NCBI RefSeq assembly: GCF_002632725.1
Contig: NZ_NJAI01000001.1
Span: 1,354,236 to 1,418,235, forward strand
DNA from: Xenorhabdus hominickii
GTDB lineage: Bacteria > Pseudomonadota > Gammaproteobacteria > Enterobacterales > Enterobacteriaceae
Reading direction: 5' to 3'
DNA: 64,000 nt
Below the pieces are notes generated by a model. The model was given only the letters and a program-made list of their open reading frames with translations. It was not told the DNA's origin and did no database searches. Of the stretch, positions 7,805 through 16,800 are shown piece after piece; within the stretch, counting starts at the first letter, position 1, and every line of letters begins with the position of its first letter. The translations under genes were made by a program, and so were the position numbers.

Positions 7805-8020
7805 ATGTTAAATTCTTTAAACACCTCCATTCTTTTAGAACGTATTGAATTAATTTGCAAAATGGGAGGTTCGGAATATTTAAATGATAATGACAGGCAG
7901 ATTGCATTGTTTTGGCTTGGCGAGTTGATTAAGCAAGTAAAAAGTGAGCTGGAAACCCAAATAGAAAAGCCACTCAATAGTGGCTCAACACTGAAATTAT
8001 GCGGCACTGGTCTGCAATAA
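7805..8020 (+). CDS. Hypothetical phage protein (71 aa)
   Basis: The frame is open from 7715, but ATG 7805, preceded by AGTAGGAATAAA, is the more likely start, giving MLNSLNTSILLERIELICKM followed by DNDRQIALFWLGELIKQVKSELE. It is a short helical acidic protein that I do not recognise. Its last 24 bp run convergently into the ogr gene, and the ogr terminator hairpin lies within its coding region. This makes the C-terminus suspicious but does not exclude expression. Confidence 0.45.
   Translation: MLNSLNTSILLERIELICKMGGSEYLNDNDRQIALFWLGELIKQVKSELETQIEKPLNSGSTLKLCGTGLQ
7968..7985 (-). terminator. Terminator of the terminase-portal-ogr transcript
   Basis: On the minus strand AGCCACT-ATTG-AGTGGCT, followed by TTTTCTATTT, lies 12 bp past the ogr stop. 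It would end the leftward late transcript. Confidence 0.7.
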
Positions 8021-8263
8021 ATCTAAGGCCATTTGACGCTGTTGCGGATTGAGGTTATTAATCACAGTCTGCAACAGAATATCGCCCGTTTTGGCACTGG
8101 GGCTGAGTGTGTGTGAAAATGTCAGATTCATGACAAAAGTGTGCCCACATTCCACATCAGAGCATGAACAATAGATATCAGCAATTTGGCGGTGCATCCG
8201 GTTGGTTTTGCGAATAACAGATTTAGCGCCGCACTCAGGGCAGATTATTTTTAATACGCGCAT
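7997..8263 (-). CDS. ogr: Ogr/Delta-type zinc-finger late gene activator
   Basis: The protein shows C-X2-C-X22-C-X4-C (CPEC through CSDVEC), the exact spacing of the P2 Ogr, P4 Delta and 186 B activators. These bind upstream of late promoters and contact the RNA polymerase alpha subunit. I chose ATG 8263 (MRVLKIICPEC, 88 aa) because the finger lies near the N-terminus in the family and GAGG precedes it. The frame is open to 8317, overlapping the portal stop by 4 bp, so a coupled longer start is possible. Its place directly behind the portal gene differs from P2. Confidence 0.85.
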   Translation of the reverse strand: MRVLKIICPECGAKSVIRKTNRMHRQIADIYCSCSDVECGHTFVMNLTFSHTLSPSAKTGDILLQTVINNLNPQQRQMALDLLQTSAA

Positions 8264-8313
8264 GTTCCTCATTCCTAATGTCTCGATTTTCCTCGATTTT
8301 ACCATTTTCTTGC

Positions 8314-9348
8314 TCATTCTGCACCCGAACTTCCGTTATCTTGTTGAAAACGGATATGTAATATTTCGGGGAGTTCACGGCTGTTGATGGCATTCATGAA
8401 CATATTTTGCACGGGGATCACTTCATCCTTGCGATAGGCGTCACGGGCTTTTTCCGGATCACCCAGACCGCCGACATTGGTCGGAATAATGCCCGCCAGT
8501 CCTGCCGGGAATCGGTGCGCGGTCAGCACGTCTTGCGAACTGATACTTTTCACATTGGCAAACTCATCATTAGCGGAAATATCGCCGACCGGAATAAATT
8601 TAATGCCGTCCGGATCGCCATTAGGAATACTCACAAACATCGTTTCAAAGTTGCCGATACCCTTGCTTTGTTGCAGTTTCCCAATGATTTCGTCTTCGGT
8701 TTCGTCCGAGATATTCGGATCATTGGTATAAATAATACCGCCTGTGTGAGCACCGTTATGGTAGTAGCGGCGGCGAAATATCGTGGCTTCCGAGTTGAGC
8801 AAAGCGGCATGAATACCGCCGATATAATCCGGCAGGCCATAAACTTGCTGCTGGGGATCATACTGCTTGATAAAAATCACCTCTTCGGGCGAATAGACCA
8901 AGGGTTCCCCCTCTTGCAATACGACAAAATCCCCGTCTTTACGGCGGCGCAGGTAGAGTGAGGGCAAGACTTCCAGTCTGACGATATCGCCCCAGAAGTT
9001 ACGCACTTTCAGGAGGGCCACATCACCGAAAATCAGGAAGTTCATCATAGCTGACTTGAATTGCTCATGCGTCAGTCCGCCACCGAGATAATCCGAGGCA
9101 ATCATATTGTGCCGGGCATAGAGAACGCCGCCATGCTGCCCGTTCATGTTGGTCAGTTGGGCCAGTGCCAGACGGTCAATCGGCAGGGTGTAGTGATCAT
9201 AATCATTGTCATACCAGATTTTCTGGTAATCCGTCATGGACGTGAGTATCGGCTCCGGTTTACCCAGCGTAATCAGGCTCATTTTCCGTTGACGGTTGTT
9301 ATTTGTCTGTGGCGCTTTGGCGGTCTTCCTTAACGTTTTCTTACTCAT
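8314..9348 (-). CDS. Q: Portal protein (gpQ family)
   Basis: A 344-aa protein, the same length as P2 gpQ. It forms the dodecameric portal at the capsid vertex through which DNA is packaged. Recognisable segments are PILTSMTDYQKIWYDNDYDH, HGGVLYARHNMI, VIFIKQYDPQQQVYGLPDYI and the C-terminal ANVKSISSQDVLTAHRFPAG. Its ATG overlaps the terminase stop by 1 bp, so terminase, portal and ogr form a leftward operon divergent from the capsid genes, as in P2. Confidence 0.92.
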   Translation of the reverse strand: MSKKTLRKTAKAPQTNNNRQRKMSLITLGKPEPILTSMTDYQKIWYDNDYDHYTLPIDRLALAQLTNMNGQHGGVLYARHNMIASDYLGGGLTHEQFKSAMMNFLIFGDVALLKVRNFWGDIVRLEVLPSLYLRRRKDGDFVVLQEGEPLVYSPEEVIFIKQYDPQQQVYGLPDYIGGIHAALLNSEATIFRRRYYHNGAHTGGIIYTNDPNISDETEDEIIGKLQQSKGIGNFETMFVSIPNGDPDGIKFIPVGDISANDEFANVKSISSQDVLTAHRFPAGLAGIIPTNVGGLGDPEKARDAYRKDEVIPVQNMFMNAINSRELPEILHIRFQQDNGSSGAE

Positions 9349-11132
9349 TATGCGGCCTTTGCAAATGTGTATTTAGAGGTGCGTTTCTTCTCATAGTTGA
9401 GAGGTTCATTCATCAGGGCATGGGCAATGGCCCAGAACACGTCAGCGTGTCCGGTTTCCTGCGAACGGTCAGCGACAAAGGTCATGGTACCGCCTTTGGC
9501 CGTGGTGGTGTGCCGGATAGCCAGAAACGAGGCCAGAATTTCTTTTTGTTCCCCGTCCCACTCAAGGCGTTCTTCGCTGACCACATCAATCATCTTCATC
9601 ACCAACTGGTTTTTGCTTTGTTGGCTGTAGTGAATGGCCTGTGTTTGCCGTGGGGCGAAGTCCTGCACCATTTCATAAACCCCGTGCCCAATCCCCGTGG
9701 TATCAATGCCGATATGGGTAAAGCGGTAACGCTTGAACAGCTCTTCAATCAGTTTGGCCTGATGTTTCCAGTTCATGCCCTGCCAGTAGAATGTGGCTAG
9801 CACCCGAAAGGCTTCCCCCGCCATCAGCGGTGGAGCCACAATCACAAAAGTGGAGGTATCCCCGGAGCGAGCCGGGTCGAAACCGCCCCAGACTTCCCGC
9901 TCACCAAACGGGCGCGAGGCGTCAGGGTTGTGATCTTCCCACAGATTGATATCCACGCCGCATTTATCAACCTGACTGTAGGTAAATACTGATGCACCGC
10001 TGTCGACAAACACACACATAAACAACATGTTAAATGAGTCTTTATTGTACTTATTGCGCAGTCGGTCGATACTGGCGAGGTTAAAGCCGCCCTTGATGGC
10101 GTCTTCCAAGGTAATAACGTAACGCCACTGACCATCAGGGCAATCGCGCCCGCCATCGCGGTATTCATCAAAAGCAGGAAAAGCCACATTCTTACGTTTA
10201 GCATCATTGCCGCGCCATTCGTCTCCTGTCCAGAACGGATAGGCAGGGTGGGTTTTCGCACTGGGGGTTGAAAAATAGGTTGTGCGAAAATGATCTTGTG
10301 TTGCCATTGCTGAAGCCACTTCATTGAATCGTTTAAAATCGGGTATCCAGAAGTATTCATCGCAATAGAGATGGCCGTTGTAAGATTGTGCCGTGTTCTT
10401 ATTAGTCGAAAGAAAACGCAATTCAGCGCCATTACTCAGGCGGATATGTTCACCCGTTAACGTTATTCCGAAAAGCTGTTCGGCAAAGTTCACAATATAA
10501 GAGCGGAACACTTGTGCCTGTGGTTTGGAGGCGGATAAGAAAACTTGCCTGTTACCGTTTAACACCGCATCTTCAAAGGCTTCAAACGCAAAATACCATG
10601 TTGCCCCGATTTGGCGGGATTTTAAAATATTGCGCACACTCTTGTGCTTGTTAGCGCGTAAATGCTTTTGATAACCAAATAAATTATCATCAACAAAGAT
10701 CTGGAAATCTTCTTCTGTCAGCGCCGAAATATCATTTTTACGATAGCGTTTCTTTTTCTTCGGCTCACCGTCTCCGGTAGCCACATCATCACCCTCATTG
10801 CCTGATTGTGCCCGTGTTTTAATGTCAGCCAGCTTTTCCTTGTGCTTATTCTCCTGCGCCATCAGTTTCACATGATGGGCAATCAGGCGGTCGAGTTCGT
10901 CCAGCTCTACCGCAGTTTTATCGTTGCGTTCACTGAGCAAGGCAATACGGCGATTGACTGCATCAACTACACTTTCATGGCTGAGCATATCCGCCCAGTG
11001 CCATTTTTCCGCCCAGTAGTACACGATCCGTCGATTGGGCAAATTGAGTTCACTGGCGATTTCAGCCGGAGTACAGCGGCGCAGGTACAGCGACTTCGCT
11101 ACTTGTATTAATTCATCAGAATATTTCGCCAT
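9348..11132 (-). CDS. P: Terminase large subunit, ATPase (gpP family)
   Basis: A 594-aa packaging motor ATPase (P2 gpP is about 590). An N-terminal HTH (CTPAEIASELNLPNRRIVYYW) is followed by a coiled region and the Walker A-like motif KSRQIGATWYF near residues 171-180. The Walker B segment is LYCDEYFW, and a C-terminal nuclease-fold part contains GGFDPARSGDTSTFV and GIDTTGIGHGVYEMV. It works with the gpM-type small subunit at 13226 to cut and package DNA at cos. Confidence 0.93.
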   Translation of the reverse strand: MAKYSDELIQVAKSLYLRRCTPAEIASELNLPNRRIVYYWAEKWHWADMLSHESVVDAVNRRIALLSERNDKTAVELDELDRLIAHHVKLMAQENKHKEKLADIKTRAQSGNEGDDVATGDGEPKKKKRYRKNDISALTEEDFQIFVDDNLFGYQKHLRANKHKSVRNILKSRQIGATWYFAFEAFEDAVLNGNRQVFLSASKPQAQVFRSYIVNFAEQLFGITLTGEHIRLSNGAELRFLSTNKNTAQSYNGHLYCDEYFWIPDFKRFNEVASAMATQDHFRTTYFSTPSAKTHPAYPFWTGDEWRGNDAKRKNVAFPAFDEYRDGGRDCPDGQWRYVITLEDAIKGGFNLASIDRLRNKYNKDSFNMLFMCVFVDSGASVFTYSQVDKCGVDINLWEDHNPDASRPFGEREVWGGFDPARSGDTSTFVIVAPPLMAGEAFRVLATFYWQGMNWKHQAKLIEELFKRYRFTHIGIDTTGIGHGVYEMVQDFAPRQTQAIHYSQQSKNQLVMKMIDVVSEERLEWDGEQKEILASFLAIRHTTTAKGGTMTFVADRSQETGHADVFWAIAHALMNEPLNYEKKRTSKYTFAKAA

Positions 11133-11319
11133 GCTTCCTTTTCCTTACTATCCTTTATTCCTCAGGCCCTCATTATGCAGGGCGAATTTTCTTCTTACGC
11201 CCGGTCAACTTCGGTTGAATTCGGTTATGCGTCATATCCGAATTCAACCGCATTGAACCCCTCGCCGCCGCCGATTGGATCCGCAATACTGTGTTGGAAG
11301 CAAAGATAAGGAATGCGAT
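11133..11319. promoter_or_regulatory. Divergent late promoter region with 13-bp inverted repeat
   Basis: The spacer between the leftward terminase and rightward scaffold genes must hold two opposed late promoters. It contains a perfect inverted repeat, CGGTTGAATTCGG at 11212-11224 and CCGAATTCAACCG at 11238-11250, with a 13-bp spacer. An overlapping TCAAC-TTCG-GTTGA hairpin lies at 11205-11218. In P2, Ogr binds dyad elements upstream of late promoters, but this repeat does not match the TGT-N12-ACA consensus I remember, so its ligand is open. Confidence 0.5.
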
Positions 11320-12132
11320 ATGTCTCAGTTAATGACGAACTGGATATGTATTGCCATGGAGGGCGACACCGTTGATGGCCGGGTGATGGAGCCGCAATGG
11401 ATCATGGATGCAGCGGAACTTTATAACCCTCAACTGTATACCGCTCTTATCTGGCCGGAACATGAGCGCTGGACGGGAACGATGGGGGAAGTGCTCGCGG
11501 TTAAAGCCGAACCCGGTGAGGATGGGGCTTTGCGTCTCTATGCGCAATTGCGACCCAATCACCGCTTGTTAGAGGCCAACCGGGACGGGCAACTGTTGTT
11601 TACCTCCGTGGAGTTTACGCCGAACGGTAATTTTCGCGGCACAGGCAAATCATATCTGGAAGGGCTGGCAGTCACCAGTTCACCAGCCAGTGTGGGCACA
11701 ACGCGCCTACAGTTTAATAAACGGAAAAAACATCGTCGATTCGGGGCCTATAAGCCACTGGTGATTGATGAAGTGAAATACATTAAGGATAGCGATATGG
11801 CTAAAGCAAAAAATAAAACATGGAAAAGTTATTTTGGCATTGAAGAGCCGGAAGAAACCCCGCCAGAAGCAGCAAATGATGATGCGTTACAGGCACTGGC
11901 TCAGGCCGTGGCGGATTTAGAAACACGTTTGGCGGCACTGGAAACCGCGCAGGAATCGACCGAGGAAGATCTTGAAACCGTTAAAGAGGTGGTTGATACC
12001 GAAGAATTTGCGCGTTTGCGTGACAACTTGCCGAATATCGTAAAAAACTTTAAAAAACTGGATGGCCTTGCAACCCCATTGCCTTCGCGTAATCCGAAAG
12101 GCAACAAGAACAAGAACTTTAATTATCTGTGA
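11320..12132 (+). CDS. O: Capsid scaffold and protease (gpO family)
   Basis: The protein assembles and matures the procapsid: an N-terminal serine protease followed by a helical scaffold. ATG 11320 (MSQLMTNWICIAMEG) is chosen over the upstream open frame at 11275 because AAGG precedes it and it places D19 and H48 exactly where P2 gpO has its catalytic Asp19 and His48. The nucleophile serine lies in LFTSVEF or TSSPAS. The C-terminal third (DLETRLAALETAQESTEEDLE) is the scaffold coiled coil. Length is 270 aa against about 284 in P2. Confidence 0.92.
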   Translation: MSQLMTNWICIAMEGDTVDGRVMEPQWIMDAAELYNPQLYTALIWPEHERWTGTMGEVLAVKAEPGEDGALRLYAQLRPNHRLLEANRDGQLLFTSVEFTPNGNFRGTGKSYLEGLAVTSSPASVGTTRLQFNKRKKHRRFGAYKPLVIDEVKYIKDSDMAKAKNKTWKSYFGIEEPEETPPEAANDDALQALAQAVADLETRLAALETAQESTEEDLETVKEVVDTEEFARLRDNLPNIVKNFKKLDGLATPLPSRNPKGNKNKNFNYL

Positions 12133-12164
12133 TCCCCTAATGGGAAAAGGCAAAGGGAAGAGCT

Positions 12165-13226
12165 ATGCAATTAAATCAACGGGCACGGGCATTTTTGCAA
12201 AAATATACGGCGGGATTGGCTGAAGCCTATGGGGTTGAAGATACGGAGCGTTATTTCTCACTGACTGACCCCAAAGAAACGTCACTGCGCAATGCGCTGC
12301 TGGAGTCGGTCGAGTTTCTGAACATGATTACCTGTGCTGATGTGGATCATCTCTCCGGGCAGGTGGTATCGGTCGGTAATCCGGGACTCTTTACCGGACG
12401 TAAAAAAGACGGTCGTTTTATCCGTGCCACGGGTGTCGATGGTAATGAATATAAATTGGTAGAAACCGATTCCGGGGCAGCGCTGAGATGGGACTTGCTC
12501 TCTATCTGGGCAAACTCCGGCAATGAACAGGAATTCTTCCAGCGAATGCAGGCCTTTACCAATGAATCGTTTGCGCTGGATATGCTGCGTATCGGTTTTA
12601 ACGGCCAAGGAATAGCGGATACCACCAAGCCGGACGAGAACCCGAACGGAGAAGACGTTAACCGGGGCTGGCATCAGATTGCCAAAGACTGGAATAAGGG
12701 CAAGCAGGTAGTCACGACTGCCGTAAAACTGGATGAACACGGCGACTTTAAATCACTGGATGCGATGGCCTCCGACCTGATTAACACCCTAATTCCGCAG
12801 CAGTTTCGCCATGACCCGCGTTTAGTGATACTGGTTGGCGCGGATTTGGTTGCCGCCGAACAGTACCGGCTTTATCAGGCAGCCGACAGACCAACGGAAA
12901 AAATCGCTGCTCAGATGTTAGGTAGTTCGATTGCAGGGCGTCCGGCAATGGTGCCGCCCTTTATGCCGGGTAGACGCATGGTGGTCACCATGTTACCGAA
13001 CCTGCAAATTCTGACCCAGCGCAATACCCGTCAGCGTAAAGCGGAGTTTGTCGATGACCGCAAGCAGTTCGAAAACAAATATCTGCGCAACGAAGGTTAT
13101 GCGCTGGAAACGCCCGAATTGTACGCGGCTTATGATGAAGAGGCTGTGACGATTGGCAAGGTGGTTGAACCTGCTGAAAAACTGGGCACGGTAGCTAAAC
13201 CTGCTGAAGAACTGGATCACGAGTAA
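12165..13226 (+). CDS. N: Major capsid protein (gpN family)
   Basis: A 353-aa major head protein (P2 gpN is 357). Typical segments are QLNQRARAFLQKYTAGLAEA, SVGNPGLFTGRKKDGRF, SFALDMLRIGFNGQGIADTT and YLRNEGYALETPELYAA. The family's N-terminus is normally trimmed by gpO during maturation. Its stop overlaps the start of the small terminase gene (TAATG). Confidence 0.94.
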   Translation: MQLNQRARAFLQKYTAGLAEAYGVEDTERYFSLTDPKETSLRNALLESVEFLNMITCADVDHLSGQVVSVGNPGLFTGRKKDGRFIRATGVDGNEYKLVETDSGAALRWDLLSIWANSGNEQEFFQRMQAFTNESFALDMLRIGFNGQGIADTTKPDENPNGEDVNRGWHQIAKDWNKGKQVVTTAVKLDEHGDFKSLDAMASDLINTLIPQQFRHDPRLVILVGADLVAAEQYRLYQAADRPTEKIAAQMLGSSIAGRPAMVPPFMPGRRMVVTMLPNLQILTQRNTRQRKAEFVDDRKQFENKYLRNEGYALETPELYAAYDEEAVTIGKVVEPAEKLGTVAKPAEELDHE

Positions 13227-13972
13227 TGTTGTCACCTGCTCAACGACACCGGGCTGAAGTGGAACTTCGCCAGAAACTGGAACGGCAGCAGGCTGTCGCC
13301 ATTGCCGATGGCGCCAGTATGCACCTGCAAGCCCGTGCCATTGAGCAGGATGTTAAGCGGCTACGCCAGCTCACACTGACAGCCGAAAAAGTCGAAATGA
13401 AGCGGCAGGAACTGCTGCCCAATTATCTGCCTACAGCACAGCGCTATCTGGATGAAGGCGAGGTGTACTGTAACCCGATTTTCGCCTACTGCGTGATTTG
13501 GTTATTTGATGTCGGGGAGTTTGCCCAAGGGTTGGACTGGGCGGATATCGCCATTGAGCAAGGACAGCTCACCCCCGACCATTTTCGCAGTGGTTTTCCG
13601 GCGTTCGTGGCCGACACCGTTTTACTCTGGGCACAGGCGGAAGCTGAAGCGGGCAACCCGGTGGAACCCTATTTTTCAAGGACATTTCAGAATGTCACGG
13701 AAAAATGGAAGATACACGAGAAAATCAAGGCGAAGTACTACAAATTTGCTGCCTTGATCCTGCTAAAAGGGGATAGCAACGAGATTAAGGCGAGTTCGGT
13801 TGACAGACTGGACGTGCTGGCGCAGGCCGATAGTTGGCTGGCGAAGGCTCATCAGTGCAACCCGAAATCCGGGGTAAAAACTTATCGGCAACGGATTGCC
13901 GCCCGCCTGCGGGCACTGGCAACCGAAACGCAACGACTACCGCAAGCCGGAGCGGGCGCGGTGGAGGCATAG
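13226..13972 (+). CDS. M: Terminase small subunit, endonuclease (gpM family)
   Basis: A 248-aa protein (P2 gpM is 247) that recognises and cuts cos with the gpP-type ATPase. Segments such as MLSPAQRHRAEVELRQKLER, YLDEGEVYCNPIFAYCVIWL, FDVGEFAQGLDWADIAIEQG and ADSWLAKAHQCNPKSGVKTY fit the family. The start overlaps the capsid stop. Confidence 0.9.
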   Translation: MLSPAQRHRAEVELRQKLERQQAVAIADGASMHLQARAIEQDVKRLRQLTLTAEKVEMKRQELLPNYLPTAQRYLDEGEVYCNPIFAYCVIWLFDVGEFAQGLDWADIAIEQGQLTPDHFRSGFPAFVADTVLLWAQAEAEAGNPVEPYFSRTFQNVTEKWKIHEKIKAKYYKFAALILLKGDSNEIKASSVDRLDVLAQADSWLAKAHQCNPKSGVKTYRQRIAARLRALATETQRLPQAGAGAVEA

Positions 13973-14034
13973 CACAATGTGCTTATGGCCGTGGAAACCG
14001 GACAGCCCGCTTTTTATTCAGGGAGAGAGGCACG

Positions 14035-14487
14035 ATGTTTAATGGCAACACCGTGGATTACCGGGATGCACCGCTGACCAATGACGGTTTTTGGCCGGAC
14101 TTGAACCTGAAAGAGTTTCAGGTCAATCGCAAGCTGCCCGCCGATTTGGACAATGACATGCTCGCCAATGCACTGCTGGCAACGGTGGCTGAGATCAATC
14201 TGGACTTGCAGCGCCTGAAATCGCGCTTGCAGGCCAAAGGCTACCTACGTGCGGCTGAGGTGCCGGGCATTTCTATCAATGGCAACACGGCGTTGGTCAG
14301 CCAGTATAAAAAAGCGGTTTATGCCCGGGCCAAGGCCGATTTATTGGGGGAATACACGACATTAGTCAGCCGTGCCCCCCATCCGGGACAGGAAAGCCCC
14401 GAAGTGCGCAACCGGCTGCTGGCTGAGGCCGCCGTGGTACTGCGTAATATGAAAGGGCGCGGACGCACAACGGTACGGTTGATATGA
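14035..14487 (+). CDS. L: Head completion protein (gpL family)
   Basis: A 150-aa connector protein joining the portal to the tail. The frame is open upstream to 13834 in an overlap with gpM, but ATG 14035 has an excellent GGGAGAGAGG ribosome site 5 bp away and gives the family-typical N-terminus MFNGNTVDYRDAPLTNDGFW. Its stop overlaps the next ATG by 4 bp. A decayed trace of a related gene's 3' end is at 474-512. Confidence 0.88.
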   Translation: MFNGNTVDYRDAPLTNDGFWPDLNLKEFQVNRKLPADLDNDMLANALLATVAEINLDLQRLKSRLQAKGYLRAAEVPGISINGNTALVSQYKKAVYARAKADLLGEYTTLVSRAPHPGQESPEVRNRLLAEAAVVLRNMKGRGRTTVRLI

Positions 14488-14984
14488 GCAAATTACAGCA
14501 ATTAACCGCCTTCTTGCGGGAAAATCTGCCGGAACGGATTTGCGAGACGGAATTTAGCAGTGAAATGGATGAAATCCAGTTTATTCCGGCCCAACGGGAT
14601 TTGGGGCTGGGGCAATACCAGATGTTTATTCAGCAATATGAGGTGGTGATTGCGTGGGGGCGCTTCCCCTACCGGGACTGTGATCCGCGCAATATCCCGC
14701 TGCTGATAGATAGCTGGCTGACTGAGCAGGGTGAAAGTTTTAATGACGCGAATGTGGAGCAGGAACGGCCCTCACTGACGGTAGAAGTGGATGGGGATAC
14801 AGCGGTGGTGGTGGTGTCACTGTCACTGGCTGAACCTGTGGTGATACGCGAAGACCCCGAAGGCATGATCCCGTTTGATGGTCAGCGTTGGTCACTGGCG
14901 GATACGGAAGTGTGGTTTGCTGAACAAGGCGCGGTGCACAGTGTCGATGAAACAGGCGCTCATATTGGAAAGCGGCCAGCATGA
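14484..14984 (+). CDS. R: Tail completion protein (gpR family)
   Basis: A 166-aa neck/tail completion protein. The conserved N-terminal region MSKLQQLTAFLRENLPER and LGQYQMFIQQYEVVIAWGRF is followed by an acidic beta-rich C-terminus. It overlaps its neighbours by 4 bp on each side. The pseudogene at 510-756 is a diverged homologue of this gene. Confidence 0.85.
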   Translation: MSKLQQLTAFLRENLPERICETEFSSEMDEIQFIPAQRDLGLGQYQMFIQQYEVVIAWGRFPYRDCDPRNIPLLIDSWLTEQGESFNDANVEQERPSLTVEVDGDTAVVVVSLSLAEPVVIREDPEGMIPFDGQRWSLADTEVWFAEQGAVHSVDETGAHIGKRPA

Positions 14985-15655
14985 TTCATGGGCAGTTAAA
15001 CAGCAACCAGCTAAAGGTACTGCAAGAGGCGCTGAGCAGCCTTGATCTTCCGGAGAAAAAGCGCCAGCGCCTGTTATGGCGTATTGCAAAATACGGGCTG
15101 ATCGATGCAGCAAAGCGCAATGTGCGCAATCAGCAATCGCCCGATGGCAGTAGCTGGCCTGCCCGAAAAAGTCCGTGGCGCAAGAAGATGCTGCGTAATT
15201 TACCAAAGTTGCTGCATATCCGGGAAATGCCCGAAATTGATGCGGTGCGGGTTTATCTGCAAGGCGGGCATTACCGCAATGGCAATCAGCAAGTCCCTGC
15301 GGGGGTTGTGGGGTATGCCCAGCAGCACGGGATGCGCTTTCAGGTCAGTCGGCGACAGGTGAAAAAGTCCGTTGACCCTGAACGGATGGCAACCATCAAA
15401 CAGGCCAAAAAGCTGCGTGATTTGGGCTATCAGGTCAAAAAGGGGAAACGCTGGCGTAAACCGCCGGTAAAGGAAATGACCGCCCATATGAAGTTTATTC
15501 AGGCAGGCACATTGATCCGCGAATTAAGCGGTAAAGCCCCTAAAAGCGCATGGACGATTGATGTTCCTGCCCGTGCATTCTTAGGCATGAATGATGACGA
15601 GTTCAGCAAAGCGCTGGCTCGCCAGCTACAAGGGATTGGATACGGCGCAGGGTAA
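14981..15655 (+). CDS. S: Virion morphogenesis protein (gpS family)
   Basis: A 224-aa basic protein of the P2 gpS tail completion type, required to join tails to heads. The family core includes RNQQSPDGSSWPARKSPWRK, AGVVGYAQQHGMRF and, near the end, IDVPARAFLGMNDDEF. At 224 aa it is much longer than the roughly 150 aa of P2 gpS; the extra length is a lysine-rich middle segment around ERMATIKQAKKLRDLGYQVK. Confidence 0.85.
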   Translation: MIHGQLNSNQLKVLQEALSSLDLPEKKRQRLLWRIAKYGLIDAAKRNVRNQQSPDGSSWPARKSPWRKKMLRNLPKLLHIREMPEIDAVRVYLQGGHYRNGNQQVPAGVVGYAQQHGMRFQVSRRQVKKSVDPERMATIKQAKKLRDLGYQVKKGKRWRKPPVKEMTAHMKFIQAGTLIRELSGKAPKSAWTIDVPARAFLGMNDDEFSKALARQLQGIGYGAG

Positions 15656-15678
15656 GCGCCTTAATAAGGAATGAAATT

Positions 15679-16800
15679 ATGTGGCCACATGTTCAGGTTA
15701 ACCAGGTTAACCAACTGCAAGGCGAAACCAAGGAGATTGAACGGGTATTGCTGTTCGTGGGAGCAGGCAAAACCAACGTGGGCAAGACGATTGCCGTCAA
15801 TACCCAGACCGATTTTGATGCCGTACTGGGCACGGCACACACCGCCCTCAAACGCCACGTACGGGCGGCGATGGCTAACGCCGGGCAAAACTGGTCGGGC
15901 TACGTGCATATCCTGCCGGAACTGGCCGACGAACGAACCTTCGTGGAGGCCATCATCGCTGCCCAGACCATTGCCAGTGTTGAGGGCTATGTGCTGACCG
16001 TGGGAGCCACCAAAGAGATAATCAAGGCGGCACAAACCCTGCGGGCCAATACCATTGCTAAATTTGGCCGCTGGCAGTGGGCGATTCTGGCGGTGGATGG
16101 CCCACAGTCTAAAGAGCCGTGGGCGGATTACGTCACCCGTCTGGCCGAGCTGCAAAAAGGTGAGGCGGTATCTTCGGTGCAGTTGGTGCCGTGTCTGTGG
16201 GGCAATGAGGCCGGTGTACTGGCCGGGCGCTTGTGCAATCGCGCCGTGACGGTGGCCGACAGCCCGGCACGGGTGCAGACCGGGCCCTTGCTGGATTTGG
16301 GCGCGTCCGATTTTCCGAAAGATGGCACCGGCAAATCCATTGATCTGGCTACCTTGCAGGCACTGGAAAAACTGCGTTTCAGTGTGCCGATGTGGTATCC
16401 CGATTATGACGGCCTGTACTGGTCAGATGGTCGCACACTGGATGTGGAAGGCGGCGATTACCAGAGTATCGAAAATCTGCGCGTCGTCGATAAAGTGGCG
16501 CGCCGGGTGCGTTTGCAGGCCATCGCTAAAATTGCTGACCGTAGTTTAAACAGTACGCCGGGCAGTACCGCCACGCATCAGGCTTACTTTGCTCGCACCT
16601 TACGTGAAATGTCCCGCAGTACCGAGATTAACGGCGTGACATTCCCCGGTGAGGTGAAATCACCGAAAGACGGTGATGTGGTGATCACATGGCGCAATAA
16701 AAACACGGTGGAAATTTATATCACTATCCGCACCTATGAATGTCCGAAAGGTATTTCAGTGAGTCTGTTGCTGGATAGCCGTCTGGAGAAAAGCGCATGA
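15679..16800 (+). CDS. FI: Contractile tail sheath protein (gpFI family)
   Basis: A 373-aa tail sheath protein whose polymer contracts to drive the tube through the host envelope. Typical parts are GKTIAVNTQTDFDAVLGTAH at the N-terminus, central MWYPDYDGLYWSDGRTLDVE and the C-terminal VRLQAIAKIADRSLNSTPGS, FPGEVKSPKDGDVVITWRNK. ATG 15679 follows AAGGAATGAAATT. It overlaps the tube gene by 4 bp. Confidence 0.92.
   Translation: MWPHVQVNQVNQLQGETKEIERVLLFVGAGKTNVGKTIAVNTQTDFDAVLGTAHTALKRHVRAAMANAGQNWSGYVHILPELADERTFVEAIIAAQTIASVEGYVLTVGATKEIIKAAQTLRANTIAKFGRWQWAILAVDGPQSKEPWADYVTRLAELQKGEAVSSVQLVPCLWGNEAGVLAGRLCNRAVTVADSPARVQTGPLLDLGASDFPKDGTGKSIDLATLQALEKLRFSVPMWYPDYDGLYWSDGRTLDVEGGDYQSIENLRVVDKVARRVRLQAIAKIADRSLNSTPGSTATHQAYFARTLREMSRSTEINGVTFPGEVKSPKDGDVVITWRNKNTVEIYITIRTYECPKGISVSLLLDSRLEKSA

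Noticed and set aside
8407..9800. Long open frames (184 and 165 aa) on the plus strand opposite portal and terminase
   Set aside because: The minus-strand frames encode clear portal and terminase proteins; the opposite frames have no ribosome sites or family features and mirror the codon bias of the real genes.
15661..16155. 164-aa minus-strand frame opposite the tail sheath gene
   Set aside because: Shadow of the GC-rich sheath gene; no start context and no recognisable domain.
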